From positions 1 to 8,007 of the forward strand of contig JAWXUA010000133.1 in the NCBI GenBank assembly GCA_044433065.1: a stretch of DNA of 8,007 bases, read 5' to 3'. Both the position numbers and the translations under genes were made by a program. Position 1 is the stretch's first letter, and each line of letters begins with the position of its first letter. Below the pieces are notes generated by a model. The model was not told where the DNA came from and did no database searches. It saw nothing but the letters and a program-made list of their open reading frames with translations. This document shows positions 1-6,973 of this stretch, one piece after another. The DNA is from Nitratidesulfovibrio sp044433065 (lineage in GTDB: Bacteria; Desulfobacterota; Desulfovibrionia; Desulfovibrionales; Desulfovibrionaceae).

Positions 1-206
1 CGACGGAGACCATGTTGGGCACGGGTCTGACGGGTTTCGTCGATACGGGTGATGACCACAGCGTTGTCTACAACTTCATAAGAAAGAGTAGCACAAACTG
101 GGGTGGTCAACGTGCCCTTAGGACCCTTAACCTCGACAACATCATTACCAACTTTCACTTCCACACCGGAAGGAATGGCAATGGGCTGCTTACCTATTCT
201 GGACAT
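1..206 (-). CDS. rplF: Large ribosomal subunit protein uL6 (L6), N-terminal part, cut by window edge
   Basis: Only the first 68 codons are present; the gene continues past the left edge. L6 binds 23S rRNA near the sarcin-ricin loop and the factor-binding region of the 50S subunit. The N-terminus begins MSRIGKQPIAIPSGVEV, the standard L6 opening, followed by the VEVKGPKGTL segment of the first L6 domain. The ATG (complement of 204-206) lies 9 bases after the rpsH stop. The TAG stop of rpsH runs into GGGTG, which serves as ribosome binding site, so the two genes are probably translationally coupled. Position after rpsH is standard for the spc operon. Identification is secure; completeness cannot be judged. 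Confidence 0.96.
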   Translation of the reverse strand, partial: MSRIGKQPIAIPSGVEVKVGNDVVEVKGPKGTLTTPVCATLSYEVVDNAVVITRIDETRQTRAQHGLR

Positions 207-215
207 GTCAGCACC

Positions 216-596
216 CTACCAGATTTCGCACAAGAGTTCGCCGCCCACTTTCATTTCGTGGGCGCTATTGCCATCCATTACACCACGAGAGGTGGAAAGG
301 ACGCAAATACCGAGGCCATTTTGGACCTTAGGAATCTCGTGCACGCCAACATACATGCGGCGACCAGGCTTGCTCACGCGCTTAATGCCAGAGATAACGG
401 GTTTCCCCTTGAAGTACTTGAGGGACAATTTAATGGAACCCTCATCCACAGCAACATCAGAAATGTAGCCTTCCTGCTTGAGGATGGCGGCTATGGCTTC
501 CTTCATCTTCGAGCGCGGTACACTTACTTCCTTGTGCAGGGCCAAGTGTGCGTTGCGGATACGCGTCAGCATATCTGCAATAGGATCAGTCAACAT
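216..596 (-). CDS. rpsH: Small ribosomal subunit protein uS8 (S8)
   Basis: S8 is a primary 16S rRNA binder in the 30S platform and is the translational repressor of the spc operon in E. coli. The 126-residue product has the usual length. It starts MLTDPIADMLTRIRNA, the conserved S8 N-terminus, and carries the S8 signature STSRGVMDG at residues 101-109, followed by the GGELLCEIW ending. The ATG at 594-596 is preceded by AAGGAG at a good distance. It sits between rpsN and rplF as in most bacteria. Whether S8 feedback works here cannot be seen; I did not find an obvious S8-site mimic at the rplX/rplE junction by eye. Confidence 0.98.
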   Translation of the reverse strand: MLTDPIADMLTRIRNAHLALHKEVSVPRSKMKEAIAAILKQEGYISDVAVDEGSIKLSLKYFKGKPVISGIKRVSKPGRRMYVGVHEIPKVQNGLGICVLSTSRGVMDGNSAHEMKVGGELLCEIW

Positions 597-616
597 TCTT
601 AACTCCTTGAGTGACT

Positions 617-802
617 TTACCAGCTCGATTTGCGAACGCCAGGTAATTCACCGCGCAAAGCCATGTTACGGAAGCAGATACGGCAAAGGCCGAACTTCCG
701 AAGGAATGCGCGTGGGCGACCGCAAATAGGACAACGATTGTATGCACGTGCAGAGAACTTAGGCTTGCGACGTGCTTTAACTTCGAGGGATGTACGGGAC
801 AC
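617..802 (-). CDS. rpsN: Small ribosomal subunit protein uS14, zinc-binding short type
   Basis: S14 assembles late into the 30S head beside S3 and S10. At 61 residues this is the short type Z form, not the roughly 100-residue form of enterobacteria. It keeps two CxxC pairs, C24/C27 and C40/C43, flanking an RPRAFLRKFGLC segment, so it should bind one zinc ion. The start codon is GTG (complement of 800-802): it gives the usual MSRTSLEVKARRKPKF opening and follows AAGGAG at good spacing. The TAA stop of rplE is part of that binding site, indicating coupling to rplE. The alternative C-minus paralog, if any, is not in this window. Confidence 0.97.
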   Translation of the reverse strand: MSRTSLEVKARRKPKFSARAYNRCPICGRPRAFLRKFGLCRICFRNMALRGELPGVRKSSW

Positions 803-814
803 TGCGATTTCTCC

Positions 815-1354
815 TTACTTCTTGAAAGGCATGCCGAGCTGCTGGAGCAGGAACTTGCCTTCCTTATCAGTGGTTGCAGTGGTAACGATAGTAATGTTCA
901 TACCCTTAGGGTTTTCAATTCTATCGGCTTCCAGTTCCGGGAAGATGCTGTGTTCTTTGATGCCCAAGGTAAAGTTACCACGGCCATCAAAACCACGATC
1001 CGGAATCCCTCGGAAGTCACGTACGCGTGGCAATGCGAAGTTGATCAACTTGTCAAGGAAGTCCCACATATTATCGCTACGAAGCGTTACACGGCAACCA
1101 ATTGGCATACCTTCACGCAACTTAAACGATGCAATAGACTTCTTTGCACGCGTTACCACAGCTTTTTGCCCCGCGATGGCGGTGAGTTCTTTAAGAGCTT
1201 CTTCCATCAACTTATTGTTTTGGCTCGCGGCGCCAAGACCAATGTTGAGAGAGACTTTAACAATTCCAGGGAGCTGCATAGGGGAGCTGTAATTAAACTC
1301 CTGCTGCAATACCGGAACCACTTTTTCGCGGTAGATATTTTCAAGACGCGTCAT
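815..1354 (-). CDS. rplE: Large ribosomal subunit protein uL5 (L5)
   Basis: L5 binds 5S rRNA with L18 and contributes to the 50S central protuberance and a bridge to the 30S head. The 179-residue length is typical. Recognisable family segments are KVSLNIGLG (about residues 33-41), the TRAKKSIASFKLREGMPIG stretch (about 68-86), and RDFRGIPDRGFDGRGNFTLGI (about 112-132, quoted in pieces elsewhere), with a GMPFKK end. The ATG follows AAGGTGAG, part of which is the rplX TAA stop. It lies in the standard spc order rplX-rplE-rpsN. No oddity seen. Confidence 0.98.
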   Translation of the reverse strand: MTRLENIYREKVVPVLQQEFNYSSPMQLPGIVKVSLNIGLGAASQNNKLMEEALKELTAIAGQKAVVTRAKKSIASFKLREGMPIGCRVTLRSDNMWDFLDKLINFALPRVRDFRGIPDRGFDGRGNFTLGIKEHSIFPELEADRIENPKGMNITIVTTATTDKEGKFLLQQLGMPFKK

Positions 1355-1365
1355 CGTCTCTCACC

Positions 1366-1689
1366 TTAGTCGATGATTTCGTTGCACTTCTTACAGAAGC
1401 GAACTTTTTTGCCATCTTCGGTATAACGGTAGCCAATCTTAGTAGCTTTGGCGCACGCGTCACACATTACCATCACATTAGAGATGTGAAGAGGCATTTC
1501 CTTTTCAATGATGCCACCTGGCTGTTGGCGGTAGGGATTAGGACGAACGTGGCGCTTAACCATGTTCACCTTCTCGACAACGATGCGATCGCTCTTACGA
1601 AGGATCTTAACAACCTTGCCGATTTTCCCAGCGTCCTTACCGGCGACTACGACGACCTTGTCGTCTTTATGAATACGAAATTGTTTCAT
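1366..1689 (-). CDS. rplX: Large ribosomal subunit protein uL24 (L24) with zinc ribbon C-terminus
   Basis: L24 is an assembly initiator protein that binds 23S rRNA near the tunnel exit. The 107-residue product has a KOW domain at about residues 7-30 (DKVVVVAGKDAGKIGKV) and a conserved RHVRPNPY stretch. The C-terminus holds two CxxC pairs, C76/C79 and C99/C102, the family's zinc-binding variant. The ATG is preceded by TAGGAG, in which TAG is the rplN stop. Position after rplN is standard. Both zinc-type L24 and zinc-type S14 occur in this cluster. Confidence 0.98.
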   Translation of the reverse strand: MKQFRIHKDDKVVVVAGKDAGKIGKVVKILRKSDRIVVEKVNMVKRHVRPNPYRQQPGGIIEKEMPLHISNVMVMCDACAKATKIGYRYTEDGKKVRFCKKCNEIID

Positions 1690-1698
1690 AGTAGTCTC

Positions 1699-2067
1699 CT
1701 AGAGGACTTCAGGTGCCAAGGACACGATCTTCATGAAGCTGCGTGCGCGAAGTTCGCGAGCAACTGGGCCAAAGATACGTGTACCAACCGGTTCGCCTTG
1801 CTTATTGAGGAGAACGGCGGCGTTAGTGTCAAACTTAATGTAGGAACCGTCTACACGGCGTACTTCTTTCGCAGTACGCACGATGACGGCCTGCATGACA
1901 TCACCCTTCTTCACTTTGCAGTGAGGCATAGCTTCTTTAACGGAAACCATGATGATGTCGCCCACGGTGGCGTAGCGGCGATGGGAGCCGCCGAGTACCT
2001 TAATACAAGCGACTTTCTTCGCACCGGAATTATCGGCCACTTGTAGCGTGGATTCAACCTGGATCAT
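1699..2067 (-). CDS. rplN: Large ribosomal subunit protein uL14 (L14)
   Basis: L14 lies at the subunit interface of the 50S particle, contacting 16S rRNA in an intersubunit bridge and L19. Its 122-residue length is canonical. Diagnostic stretches include MIQVESTLQVADNSGAKK at the N-terminus, GDIIMVSVKEAMP in the middle and GTRIFGPVARELR near the C-terminus. It is the first gene of the spc block, yet it follows rpsQ by only 9 bases, with the rpsQ TAG stop inside the ribosome binding site TAGGGGT. I see no promoter between them, so S10 and spc blocks are likely one transcript here. Confidence 0.99.
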   Translation of the reverse strand: MIQVESTLQVADNSGAKKVACIKVLGGSHRRYATVGDIIMVSVKEAMPHCKVKKGDVMQAVIVRTAKEVRRVDGSYIKFDTNAAVLLNKQGEPVGTRIFGPVARELRARSFMKIVSLAPEVL

Positions 2068-2076
2068 CGCTTACCC

Positions 2077-2346
2077 CTAGACGGCTTTTTCAAGAATGGA
2101 TTCGAGATGCCAGCGCTTGTTACGGCTCATAGGGCGAAACTCGATGATCTTCACTTTATCACCCATGCCACAAGCATTCTCGGGATCATGGGCAGTGAAC
2201 TTTTTACGACGACGTACGTACTTCTTCAGAAGCGGATGCTTCACCAAAGTTTCGACGCGAACAACAATGGTCTTGTCGTTCTTATCGCTTACTACGACGC
2301 CAACGAGCATTCTGCCTTTGCGCTGGTAAGTAGCTTCTTCGGACAT
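2077..2346 (-). CDS. rpsQ: Small ribosomal subunit protein uS17 (S17)
   Basis: S17 is an early-binding 30S body protein that recognises 16S rRNA helices 7 and 11. I choose the ATG at 2344-2346, giving 89 residues beginning MSEEATYQRKGRMLVGVV. The frame is also open from a GTG at 2353-2355 (adding MRS), but that would overlap the rpmC stop, while AAGGGTG sits at proper spacing for the ATG. The OB-fold core is evident in VVVSDKNDKTIVVRVE, LVKHPLLKKY and the DKVKIIEFRPMSRNKRW segment. With this start a single base separates it from rpmC, so the two are tightly coupled. Confidence 0.96.
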   Translation of the reverse strand: MSEEATYQRKGRMLVGVVVSDKNDKTIVVRVETLVKHPLLKKYVRRRKKFTAHDPENACGMGDKVKIIEFRPMSRNKRWHLESILEKAV

Positions 2347-2347
2347 G

Positions 2348-2536
2348 CTACGCACCCTTTTCCTTCAAAATGGTCTGGATCCGAGCAATTGCATGGCGGG
2401 TTACGCTGATGCTTGAAGTATTTTCAAGCTGTGCAGTTGCATGACGGAAACGCAGATTGAACAGTTCTTTCTGTTGCTCATCAAGCTTAGCTTGAAGTTC
2501 AGCCACAGTAAGATTTCTGAGTTCAGCGGACTTCAT
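2348..2536 (-). CDS. rpmC: Large ribosomal subunit protein uL29 (L29)
   Basis: L29 is a small two-helix protein beside L23 at the polypeptide tunnel exit, near the trigger factor and SRP docking site. The 62-residue product has the family core ELQAKLDEQQKELFNLRFRHATAQLEN, spanning about residues 13-39 (read here as key residues E13, L22, F26, N27, L28, R29 and F30). It ends with a second basic helix, RHAIARIQTILKEK. The ATG lies one base after the rplP stop, behind a GAGAGAGGG purine stretch located inside the end of rplP. It is in standard order between rplP and rpsQ. Confidence 0.97.
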   Translation of the reverse strand: MKSAELRNLTVAELQAKLDEQQKELFNLRFRHATAQLENTSSISVTRHAIARIQTILKEKGA

Positions 2537-2537
2537 C

Positions 2538-2951
2538 TTAGAGGCCCTCTCTCACAACAATTACAGTCTTGACCGGAAGCTTGTGCGCTGCGCGCGTCAA
2601 TGCTTCTTTAGCCAGTTCAAGGCTTACACCCTTGATCTCGTAAAGCACGCGACCGGGCTTTACTGGAGCACACCAACCAACTGGCGAGCCCTTACCTTTA
2701 CCTTGACGTACTTCCAGAGGCTTTGCAGTCACTGGACGGTCAGGGAAAATGCGGATCCAAACTTTACCACCACGCTTGATGTGACGCATCATAGCGATAC
2801 GGGCGGCTTCGATCTGCTGGCTAGAAAGCTTGCCGTGTTCGACGGTCTTCAAACCAATATCACCAAAAGCAATGGTTGCACCGCGAAGAGCTACGCCCTT
2901 ATTACGGCCCTTTTGGCTTTTACGGAATTTTACTCTTCTGGGGCTCAGCAT
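2538..2951 (-). CDS. rplP: Large ribosomal subunit protein uL16 (L16)
   Basis: L16 binds 23S rRNA near the A-site tRNA elbow and is needed late in 50S assembly. The 137-residue length is typical. Family hallmarks are MLSPRRVKFRKSQKGR at the start, the IEAARIAMMRHIKRGGKVW segment (about residues 47-65), RIFPDRPVT, and GKGSPVGWCAPVKPGR, where E. coli-type proteins have SPEYWVAVVKPGR. The VGW(C/Y)APVKPGR form is what I recall from Desulfovibrio-like L16. The ATG follows GAGGTAG at good spacing and lies one base after the rpsC stop. Confidence 0.98.
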   Translation of the reverse strand: MLSPRRVKFRKSQKGRNKGVALRGATIAFGDIGLKTVEHGKLSSQQIEAARIAMMRHIKRGGKVWIRIFPDRPVTAKPLEVRQGKGKGSPVGWCAPVKPGRVLYEIKGVSLELAKEALTRAAHKLPVKTVIVVREGL

Positions 2952-2952
2952 A

Positions 2953-3591
2953 CTACGCTACCTCATTATCAAGGATTTCGCCCTTGAAAATCCAGGTCTT
3001 AACGCCGATAACACCATAGGTGGTGTGAGCTTCGGTAAAACCGTAGTCGATGTCGGCGCGCAAGGTCTGCAGAGGCACTCGACCATCGCGGTACCATTCA
3101 GTACGTGCGATTTCGGCGCCTGCAAGACGACCAGAACAGGTTACTTTGATGCCTTCAGCACCGAACTTGCGTGCCATGCTTACCGTACGCTTCATAGCGC
3201 GACGGAAAGCAACACGACGTTCGAGTTGCTGGGCGATGTTTTCGGCGACGAGTTGTGCGTCAACTTCAGGACGACGCACTTCGTTTACTTCGATAGCGAA
3301 TTCACGGCCGAACTTCTGACGAAGGTCTGCACGCAACTTTTCGATTTCGACGCCCTTACGACCAATAACAATACCGGGACGAGCCGTGCTAAGGATAAGA
3401 CGTACCTTGCCACCTGCACGTTCGATTTCGATTTTAGCAAGACCTGCATGATACAAGGTCTTCTTCACGAACTTACGAATGTTGTGGTCTTCGAATACGA
3501 AGGTTGGGTAGTCTTTCTTGCTGAACCAGCGAGACTGCCAGTTCTTATTGTATCCTAGACGGAAGCCGTACGGATGTACTTTCTGACCCAT
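2953..3591 (-). CDS. rpsC: Small ribosomal subunit protein uS3 (S3)
   Basis: S3 sits at the mRNA entry side of the 30S head, with S10 and S14, and has mRNA helicase activity together with S4 and S5. The 212 residues cover a normal core with a short C-terminus ending GEILDNEVA. The N-terminus MGQKVHPYGFRLGYNKNW is standard. A KH domain carries its GxxG loop as GRKG at residues 77-80. The C-terminal domain has CSGRLAGAEIARTEWYRDG (about 152-170) and the TEAHTTYGVIGVKTWIFKGE strand. The ATG follows AGGA at suitable distance, four bases after the rplV stop. Confidence 0.99.
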   Translation of the reverse strand: MGQKVHPYGFRLGYNKNWQSRWFSKKDYPTFVFEDHNIRKFVKKTLYHAGLAKIEIERAGGKVRLILSTARPGIVIGRKGVEIEKLRADLRQKFGREFAIEVNEVRRPEVDAQLVAENIAQQLERRVAFRRAMKRTVSMARKFGAEGIKVTCSGRLAGAEIARTEWYRDGRVPLQTLRADIDYGFTEAHTTYGVIGVKTWIFKGEILDNEVA

Positions 3592-3595
3592 ATGC

Positions 3596-3934
3596 CTATT
3601 CCTGACCTTCTGCGAGAATCACGGTGATATGGCTGGTGCGCTTTTTAATGCGGGTTGCTCGGCCCTGTGCTCGGGGCAGAAAGCGCTTCCAGGAGGGGCC
3701 TTCATTAACAACAACCTGCTTCACAGCCATTGCGTCCACGTCAACACCAGGCAATTGCTGGGCGTTAGCGAGGGCGGAGCGCAGCACGTCGTAAAGCACA
3801 CCGGCTGGCTTATTTGGGGTGAACCGCAGGAGGTTCATTGCATCCTCAACTGGCAAGCCAACAATATTAGCAGCGACCAGACGAGTCTTGCGCGGAGAAA
3901 CGCGCACGAATTTCGCAGTTGCTTTCGATTCCAT
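3596..3934 (-). CDS. rplV: Large ribosomal subunit protein uL22 (L22)
   Basis: L22 contacts all 23S rRNA domains and its long beta hairpin lines the exit tunnel at the site altered in some macrolide-resistant mutants. I choose the ATG at 3932-3934 (112 residues, MESKATAKFVRVSPRKTRLV). The frame also opens with a GTG at 3941-3943 that would add MTQ, but GGGTGA fits the ATG better and the shorter form matches the usual length. The tunnel hairpin is at about residues 81-100 (SWKRFLPRAQGRATRIKKRT), with no insertion or deletion visible. It follows rpsS closely. Confidence 0.96.
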   Translation of the reverse strand: MESKATAKFVRVSPRKTRLVAANIVGLPVEDAMNLLRFTPNKPAGVLYDVLRSALANAQQLPGVDVDAMAVKQVVVNEGPSWKRFLPRAQGRATRIKKRTSHITVILAEGQE

Positions 3935-3946
3935 CTGCGTCACCCA

Positions 3947-4228
3947 CTACTTCTTAGCTTTGCTCTTCTTATCGGCGGCATGGCCATGGTACGTGCGGGT
4001 AGGAGAAAACTCACCCAACTTGTGACCGACCATGTTTTCAGTAACAAACACTGGAATGAACTTCTTACCGTTATGCACGGCAAAGGTCAAACCGACCATC
4101 TCTGGGAGGATGGTGGAGCGACGGGTCCACGTCTTAATGACGCGGCGGTCGCTGTTTGCTACAGCCATATCCACTTTTTTCATCAGGTGACCGTCTACAA
4201 ACGGGCCTTTTTTGAGAGACCTGGGCAT
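3947..4228 (-). CDS. rpsS: Small ribosomal subunit protein uS19 (S19)
   Basis: S19 forms a complex with S13 in the 30S head near the A and P sites. The product is 93 residues, a standard length. It begins MPRSLKKGPFVDGHLMKKV and contains KTWTRRSTILPEMVGLTFAV (about residues 32-51), then the VGHKLGEFSPTRTYHGH signature near the end, followed by a short lysine-rich tail. The ATG is preceded by TAGGAG, where TAG is the stop of rplB, so translation is probably coupled. The order rplB-rpsS-rplV is canonical. Confidence 0.99.
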   Translation of the reverse strand: MPRSLKKGPFVDGHLMKKVDMAVANSDRRVIKTWTRRSTILPEMVGLTFAVHNGKKFIPVFVTENMVGHKLGEFSPTRTYHGHAADKKSKAKK

Positions 4229-4237
4229 GCTCTACTC

Positions 4238-5068
4238 CTACTTCTGACCGCGACGTTTGACGATGAGCTTAGATGAAGCCTTCTTCTTGTCGCGAGTCTT
4301 GTAGCCCTTAGCAGGCGTACCCCACGGCGACACCGGATGACGACCACCAGAGCTGCGGCCCTCACCACCACCGAGTGGGTGGTCGATTGGGTTCATCGCA
4401 ACACCGCGGACCTTTGGACGACAGCCAAGCCAACGATTGCGGCCAGCTTTACCCAAAGAGATGTTCTCGTGGTTTACGTTACCAACCTGACCGATTGTAG
4501 CGGTGCAGGTTGCGAGTACCTTACGTACTTCACCAGATGGCATACGCAAGAGAGCGTATTTGCCTTCTTTAGCAACGAGTTGTGCATAAGTACCAGCTGC
4601 GCGGCAGAATTGACCGCCACGGCCAGGATGCAACTCGATGTTGTGAATGGTGGTACCCACGGGAATGCGGGACATTTCAAGCGCGTTGCCGGGCTTAATG
4701 TCTGCGCCTTCGCCGGACAAGATTTTGTCACCTTGCTTAACGCCCACTGGAGCCAAGATGTAACGCTTTTCGCCGTCTGCGTAATGCAAAAGTGCGATGC
4801 GAGCGGTACGGTTTGGATCGTATTCAATGTGTGCAACGGTAGCTGGTACGCCAGCCTTATCACGACGGAAGTCGATGATACGGTACAAGCGCTTGTGACC
4901 ACCGCCACGGCGACGCATAGTAACACGGCCATTATTGTTACGGCCGCTCTTGTTAGTCAAGCCAACGGTAAGCGACTTCTCAGGCGTGCTTCTGGTAATC
5001 TCTTCAAAATCAGAGACTGTTTGAAAACGACGGCCAGCGGAAGTCGGTTTGAGCTTACGGACAGCCAT
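4238..5068 (-). CDS. rplB: Large ribosomal subunit protein uL2 (L2)
   Basis: L2 is a primary 23S rRNA binder needed for subunit association and peptidyl transferase centre organisation. The 276-residue length is usual. The N-terminal part has GRNNNGRVTMRRRGGGHKR (about residues 42-60). The OB-fold and SH3-like middle includes AHIEYDPNRTARIALLHY and LHPGRGGQFCRAAGT. The C-terminal signature VRGVAMNPIDHPLGGGEGR holds His230, equivalent to the functionally important His229 of E. coli L2. The ATG sits three bases after the rplW stop and follows AGGGAG. No irregularity noted. Confidence 0.99.
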   Translation of the reverse strand: MAVRKLKPTSAGRRFQTVSDFEEITRSTPEKSLTVGLTNKSGRNNNGRVTMRRRGGGHKRLYRIIDFRRDKAGVPATVAHIEYDPNRTARIALLHYADGEKRYILAPVGVKQGDKILSGEGADIKPGNALEMSRIPVGTTIHNIELHPGRGGQFCRAAGTYAQLVAKEGKYALLRMPSGEVRKVLATCTATIGQVGNVNHENISLGKAGRNRWLGCRPKVRGVAMNPIDHPLGGGEGRSSGGRHPVSPWGTPAKGYKTRDKKKASSKLIVKRRGQK

Positions 5069-5071
5069 TAC

Positions 5072-5362
5072 TTACACTCCCTCGAAGAATTCGATTGTAT
5101 CACCTTCGGCGAGGGTCACGTAAGCCTTCTTGAAGCCGGGCACGCGACCAATAACACGACCTTGGCGGACGCGTGGAGCGGGCTTGCGGTTCACTACGTT
5201 GACGTCGGTGACCTTCACTTGGAACGCCGCTTCAACGGCTTTCTTGATTTCGATCTTGTTAGCGGATGGTGCTACGAAGAAAGTAACTTGTTGAGCGGCT
5301 TCGCGCACAAAAGTTGCTTTTTCAGACACCAAAGGCTTGATAAGAATCTTTGTGTAATCCAT
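5072..5362 (-). CDS. rplW: Large ribosomal subunit protein uL23 (L23)
   Basis: L23 lies at the tunnel exit and is the main docking point for trigger factor and the signal recognition particle. The 96-residue product starts MDYTKILIKPLVSEKAT, with the conserved IKPLVSEKAT motif, and has the VAPSANKIEIKKAVEAAF helix region (about residues 31-48) and VTDVNVVNRKPAPRVRQGR, ending in the strand EGDTIEFFEGV. The ATG follows GAGGTAG. It occupies the normal place between rplD and rplB. Confidence 0.98.
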   Translation of the reverse strand: MDYTKILIKPLVSEKATFVREAAQQVTFFVAPSANKIEIKKAVEAAFQVKVTDVNVVNRKPAPRVRQGRVIGRVPGFKKAYVTLAEGDTIEFFEGV

Positions 5363-5375
5363 GACGCTACCTCGC

Positions 5376-5996
5376 TTACTTCAGTCTGTCTTGCATCAGC
5401 TCGACAGCACCTTCGATAAGAACGAGTTGCTTGTGCTTGATGATCTCATACACACTCAACTGTTCAGGGGTAGCTACGGTGATACCAGGGATGTTGCGGA
5501 CAGAAAGAGCCAGCGTGCTATTTACTTCAGGGGTTACGATAAGGGTCTTGGTAAGGCCAAGGGTTTCTGCAATCTTTGCAAAAACTTTGGTCTTCACTTC
5601 AGCCATTTCGATACCCTTAACAACCATCAAGTTGTCACCAGCCAAGCGGGAGCTAATAGCCATCTTGAGGGCCAACTTACGGACCTTCTTGTTGACTTTG
5701 AAGCTATAATCGCGAGGTTGGGGGCCAAAGATGATTGCGCCACCGCGCCAAATAGGGGAACGACTGGAACCTGCGCGAGCGCGGCCAGTGCCCTTTTGAC
5801 GCCAAGGCTTTGCACCACCGCCAGAGACGAAGGCGCGCGTCTTGGTTGCATGCGTGCCAGCACGAGCTGCTGCACGCTGCGAGCGAACGACGAGGTGGAG
5901 AATTTCAGGCTTCACCTCGACTTCGAACACTTCAGGAGCAAGCGTAATTTCGCCAGCTTCCTGCTTGTTCTGATCGTATACTTTAACCACAGCCAT
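5376..5996 (-). CDS. rplD: Large ribosomal subunit protein uL4 (L4)
   Basis: L4 binds 23S rRNA domain I and sends a loop into the exit tunnel opposite L22. In E. coli it also represses its own operon through the S10 leader. The 206-residue product carries the tunnel extension at about residues 58-100, including SGGGAKPWRQKGTGRARAGS and SPIWRGGAIIFGP. The C-terminal Rossmann-like domain runs from about 105 to the end. The ATG is preceded by AGAGGAAG. Whether this L4 regulates the operon is unknown, but the long structured region upstream of rpsJ makes leader-based control possible. Confidence 0.98.
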   Translation of the reverse strand: MAVVKVYDQNKQEAGEITLAPEVFEVEVKPEILHLVVRSQRAAARAGTHATKTRAFVSGGGAKPWRQKGTGRARAGSSRSPIWRGGAIIFGPQPRDYSFKVNKKVRKLALKMAISSRLAGDNLMVVKGIEMAEVKTKVFAKIAETLGLTKTLIVTPEVNSTLALSVRNIPGITVATPEQLSVYEIIKHKQLVLIEGAVELMQDRLK

Positions 5997-6013
5997 GTGA
6001 TCTTCCTCTTTCG

Positions 6014-6643
6014 TTACTGCTGGCGAACCATGACAAGGCCGTTCTTAGAACCAGGCACAGAGCCTTTGACCAATATCACGTTGTCTTCAGGGCGAACTTC
6101 AACCACTTCAAGGTTCATCGAAGTTACGCGCTCATCACCCCAGTGACCAGCCATCTTCTTACCCTTGAACACGTGGCCAGGCTCGGTGTTGTTACCGATG
6201 GAACCACCGGAACGGTGAACCTTTTCACAGCCGTGCGTGTCTTTAGAGCCTTTGAAGTTCCAACGGCGCATTACGCCTTGGTAGCCTTTACCTACACTGG
6301 TACCAGTGACTTTTACGCGATCACCAGCTGCGAACATGTCAACGGTGAGTTCTGCACCGAGTTCTTGTTCAGCAGGAGCCGTGAAGCGAAGTTCACGCAG
6401 CGTTCTAAAGAGCCCTTTGCCAGCTTTGGCAAGGTGCCCACAATCCGCCTTAGTGAGATGCTTCTCCTTGGCTACGTCAAATGCGATCTGAATGGCGTCA
6501 TAGCCATCCGTCGCAACGGTTTTCACTTGCGTGACCGGACAAGGGCCAGCTTGGATAACCGTAACGGCCACGGCGGAACCATCGCTGGCGAAGATGCGGG
6601 TCACACCAATTTTGCGACCCAAAATACCCATTTTCTCAGCCAT
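6014..6643 (-). CDS. rplC: Large ribosomal subunit protein uL3 (L3)
   Basis: L3 is an assembly initiator whose long loop approaches the peptidyl transferase centre. The 209-residue product starts MAEKMGILGRKIGVTRIF; the ATG at 6641-6643 follows GAGAGGAAG, so I prefer it to the internal Met5. The central loop has KGYQGVMRRWNFKG (about residues 119-132) and SIGNNTEPGHVFKGKKMAGH (148-167). At the position of E. coli Gln150, the PrmB methylation site in GQNQTPG, this protein has Thr153, so that modification should be absent. It lies 12 bases after rpsJ. Confidence 0.98.
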   Translation of the reverse strand: MAEKMGILGRKIGVTRIFASDGSAVAVTVIQAGPCPVTQVKTVATDGYDAIQIAFDVAKEKHLTKADCGHLAKAGKGLFRTLRELRFTAPAEQELGAELTVDMFAAGDRVKVTGTSVGKGYQGVMRRWNFKGSKDTHGCEKVHRSGGSIGNNTEPGHVFKGKKMAGHWGDERVTSMNLEVVEVRPEDNVILVKGSVPGSKNGLVMVRQQ

Positions 6644-6655
6644 GACTTCCTCTCA

Positions 6656-6973
6656 CTAGAGCTTGATTTCGACGTCTACGCCAGCTGGCAAGCTGAGCTT
6701 ACCGAGTGCGTCGACTGTCTGCTGCGTGGGCTCGAGGATGTCCATGAGCCGCTTGTGGATACGCATTTCGAACTGTTCACGAGACTTCTTGTCTACGTGT
6801 ACGCTTCGATTGACCGTAAACTTGTGGATGTTGGTGGGCAGCGGGATAGGACCCGCGACACCAGCGCCCGTGTTGCGCGCCGTATCTACGATCTCTGCCA
6901 CAGCCTTATCCAGGATGCGGTAATCGTAAGCTTTAAGCTTAATTCTGATACGATCACTGCTAACTGTCGTCAT
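6656..6973 (-). CDS. rpsJ: Small ribosomal subunit protein uS10 (S10), also transcription factor NusE
   Basis: S10 is a 30S head protein and, as NusE, pairs with NusB in antitermination and with NusG in transcription-translation coupling. The 105-residue length is typical. It begins MTTVSSDRIRIKLKAYDYR and has the GPIPLPTNIHKFTVNRSVHVD loop region at about residues 41-61 (key residues P42, P44, T47, F52 and N55). It ends with ILEPTQQTVDALGKLSLPAGVDVEI, whose L-x-L-P-x-G-V-x-V-E-I form is characteristic. The ATG is preceded by CGGAGT. It is the first gene of the cluster: nothing convincing is encoded between it and the terminator at 7901-7939. Confidence 0.99.
   Translation of the reverse strand: MTTVSSDRIRIKLKAYDYRILDKAVAEIVDTARNTGAGVAGPIPLPTNIHKFTVNRSVHVDKKSREQFEMRIHKRLMDILEPTQQTVDALGKLSLPAGVDVEIKL

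Noticed and set aside
2344..2355. GTG start for rpsQ three codons upstream, overlapping rpmC
   Set aside because: The ribosome binding site spacing and the family's usual N-terminus favour the ATG at 2344-2346.
4337..5419. A 360-codon open frame on the plus strand opposite rplB and rplW
   Set aside because: It lies wholly antisense to conserved ribosomal genes, has no family resemblance and is explained by their biased codon use. The same holds for 6143-6979 (278 codons, opposite rplC and rpsJ) and 5361-6146 (opposite rplD).
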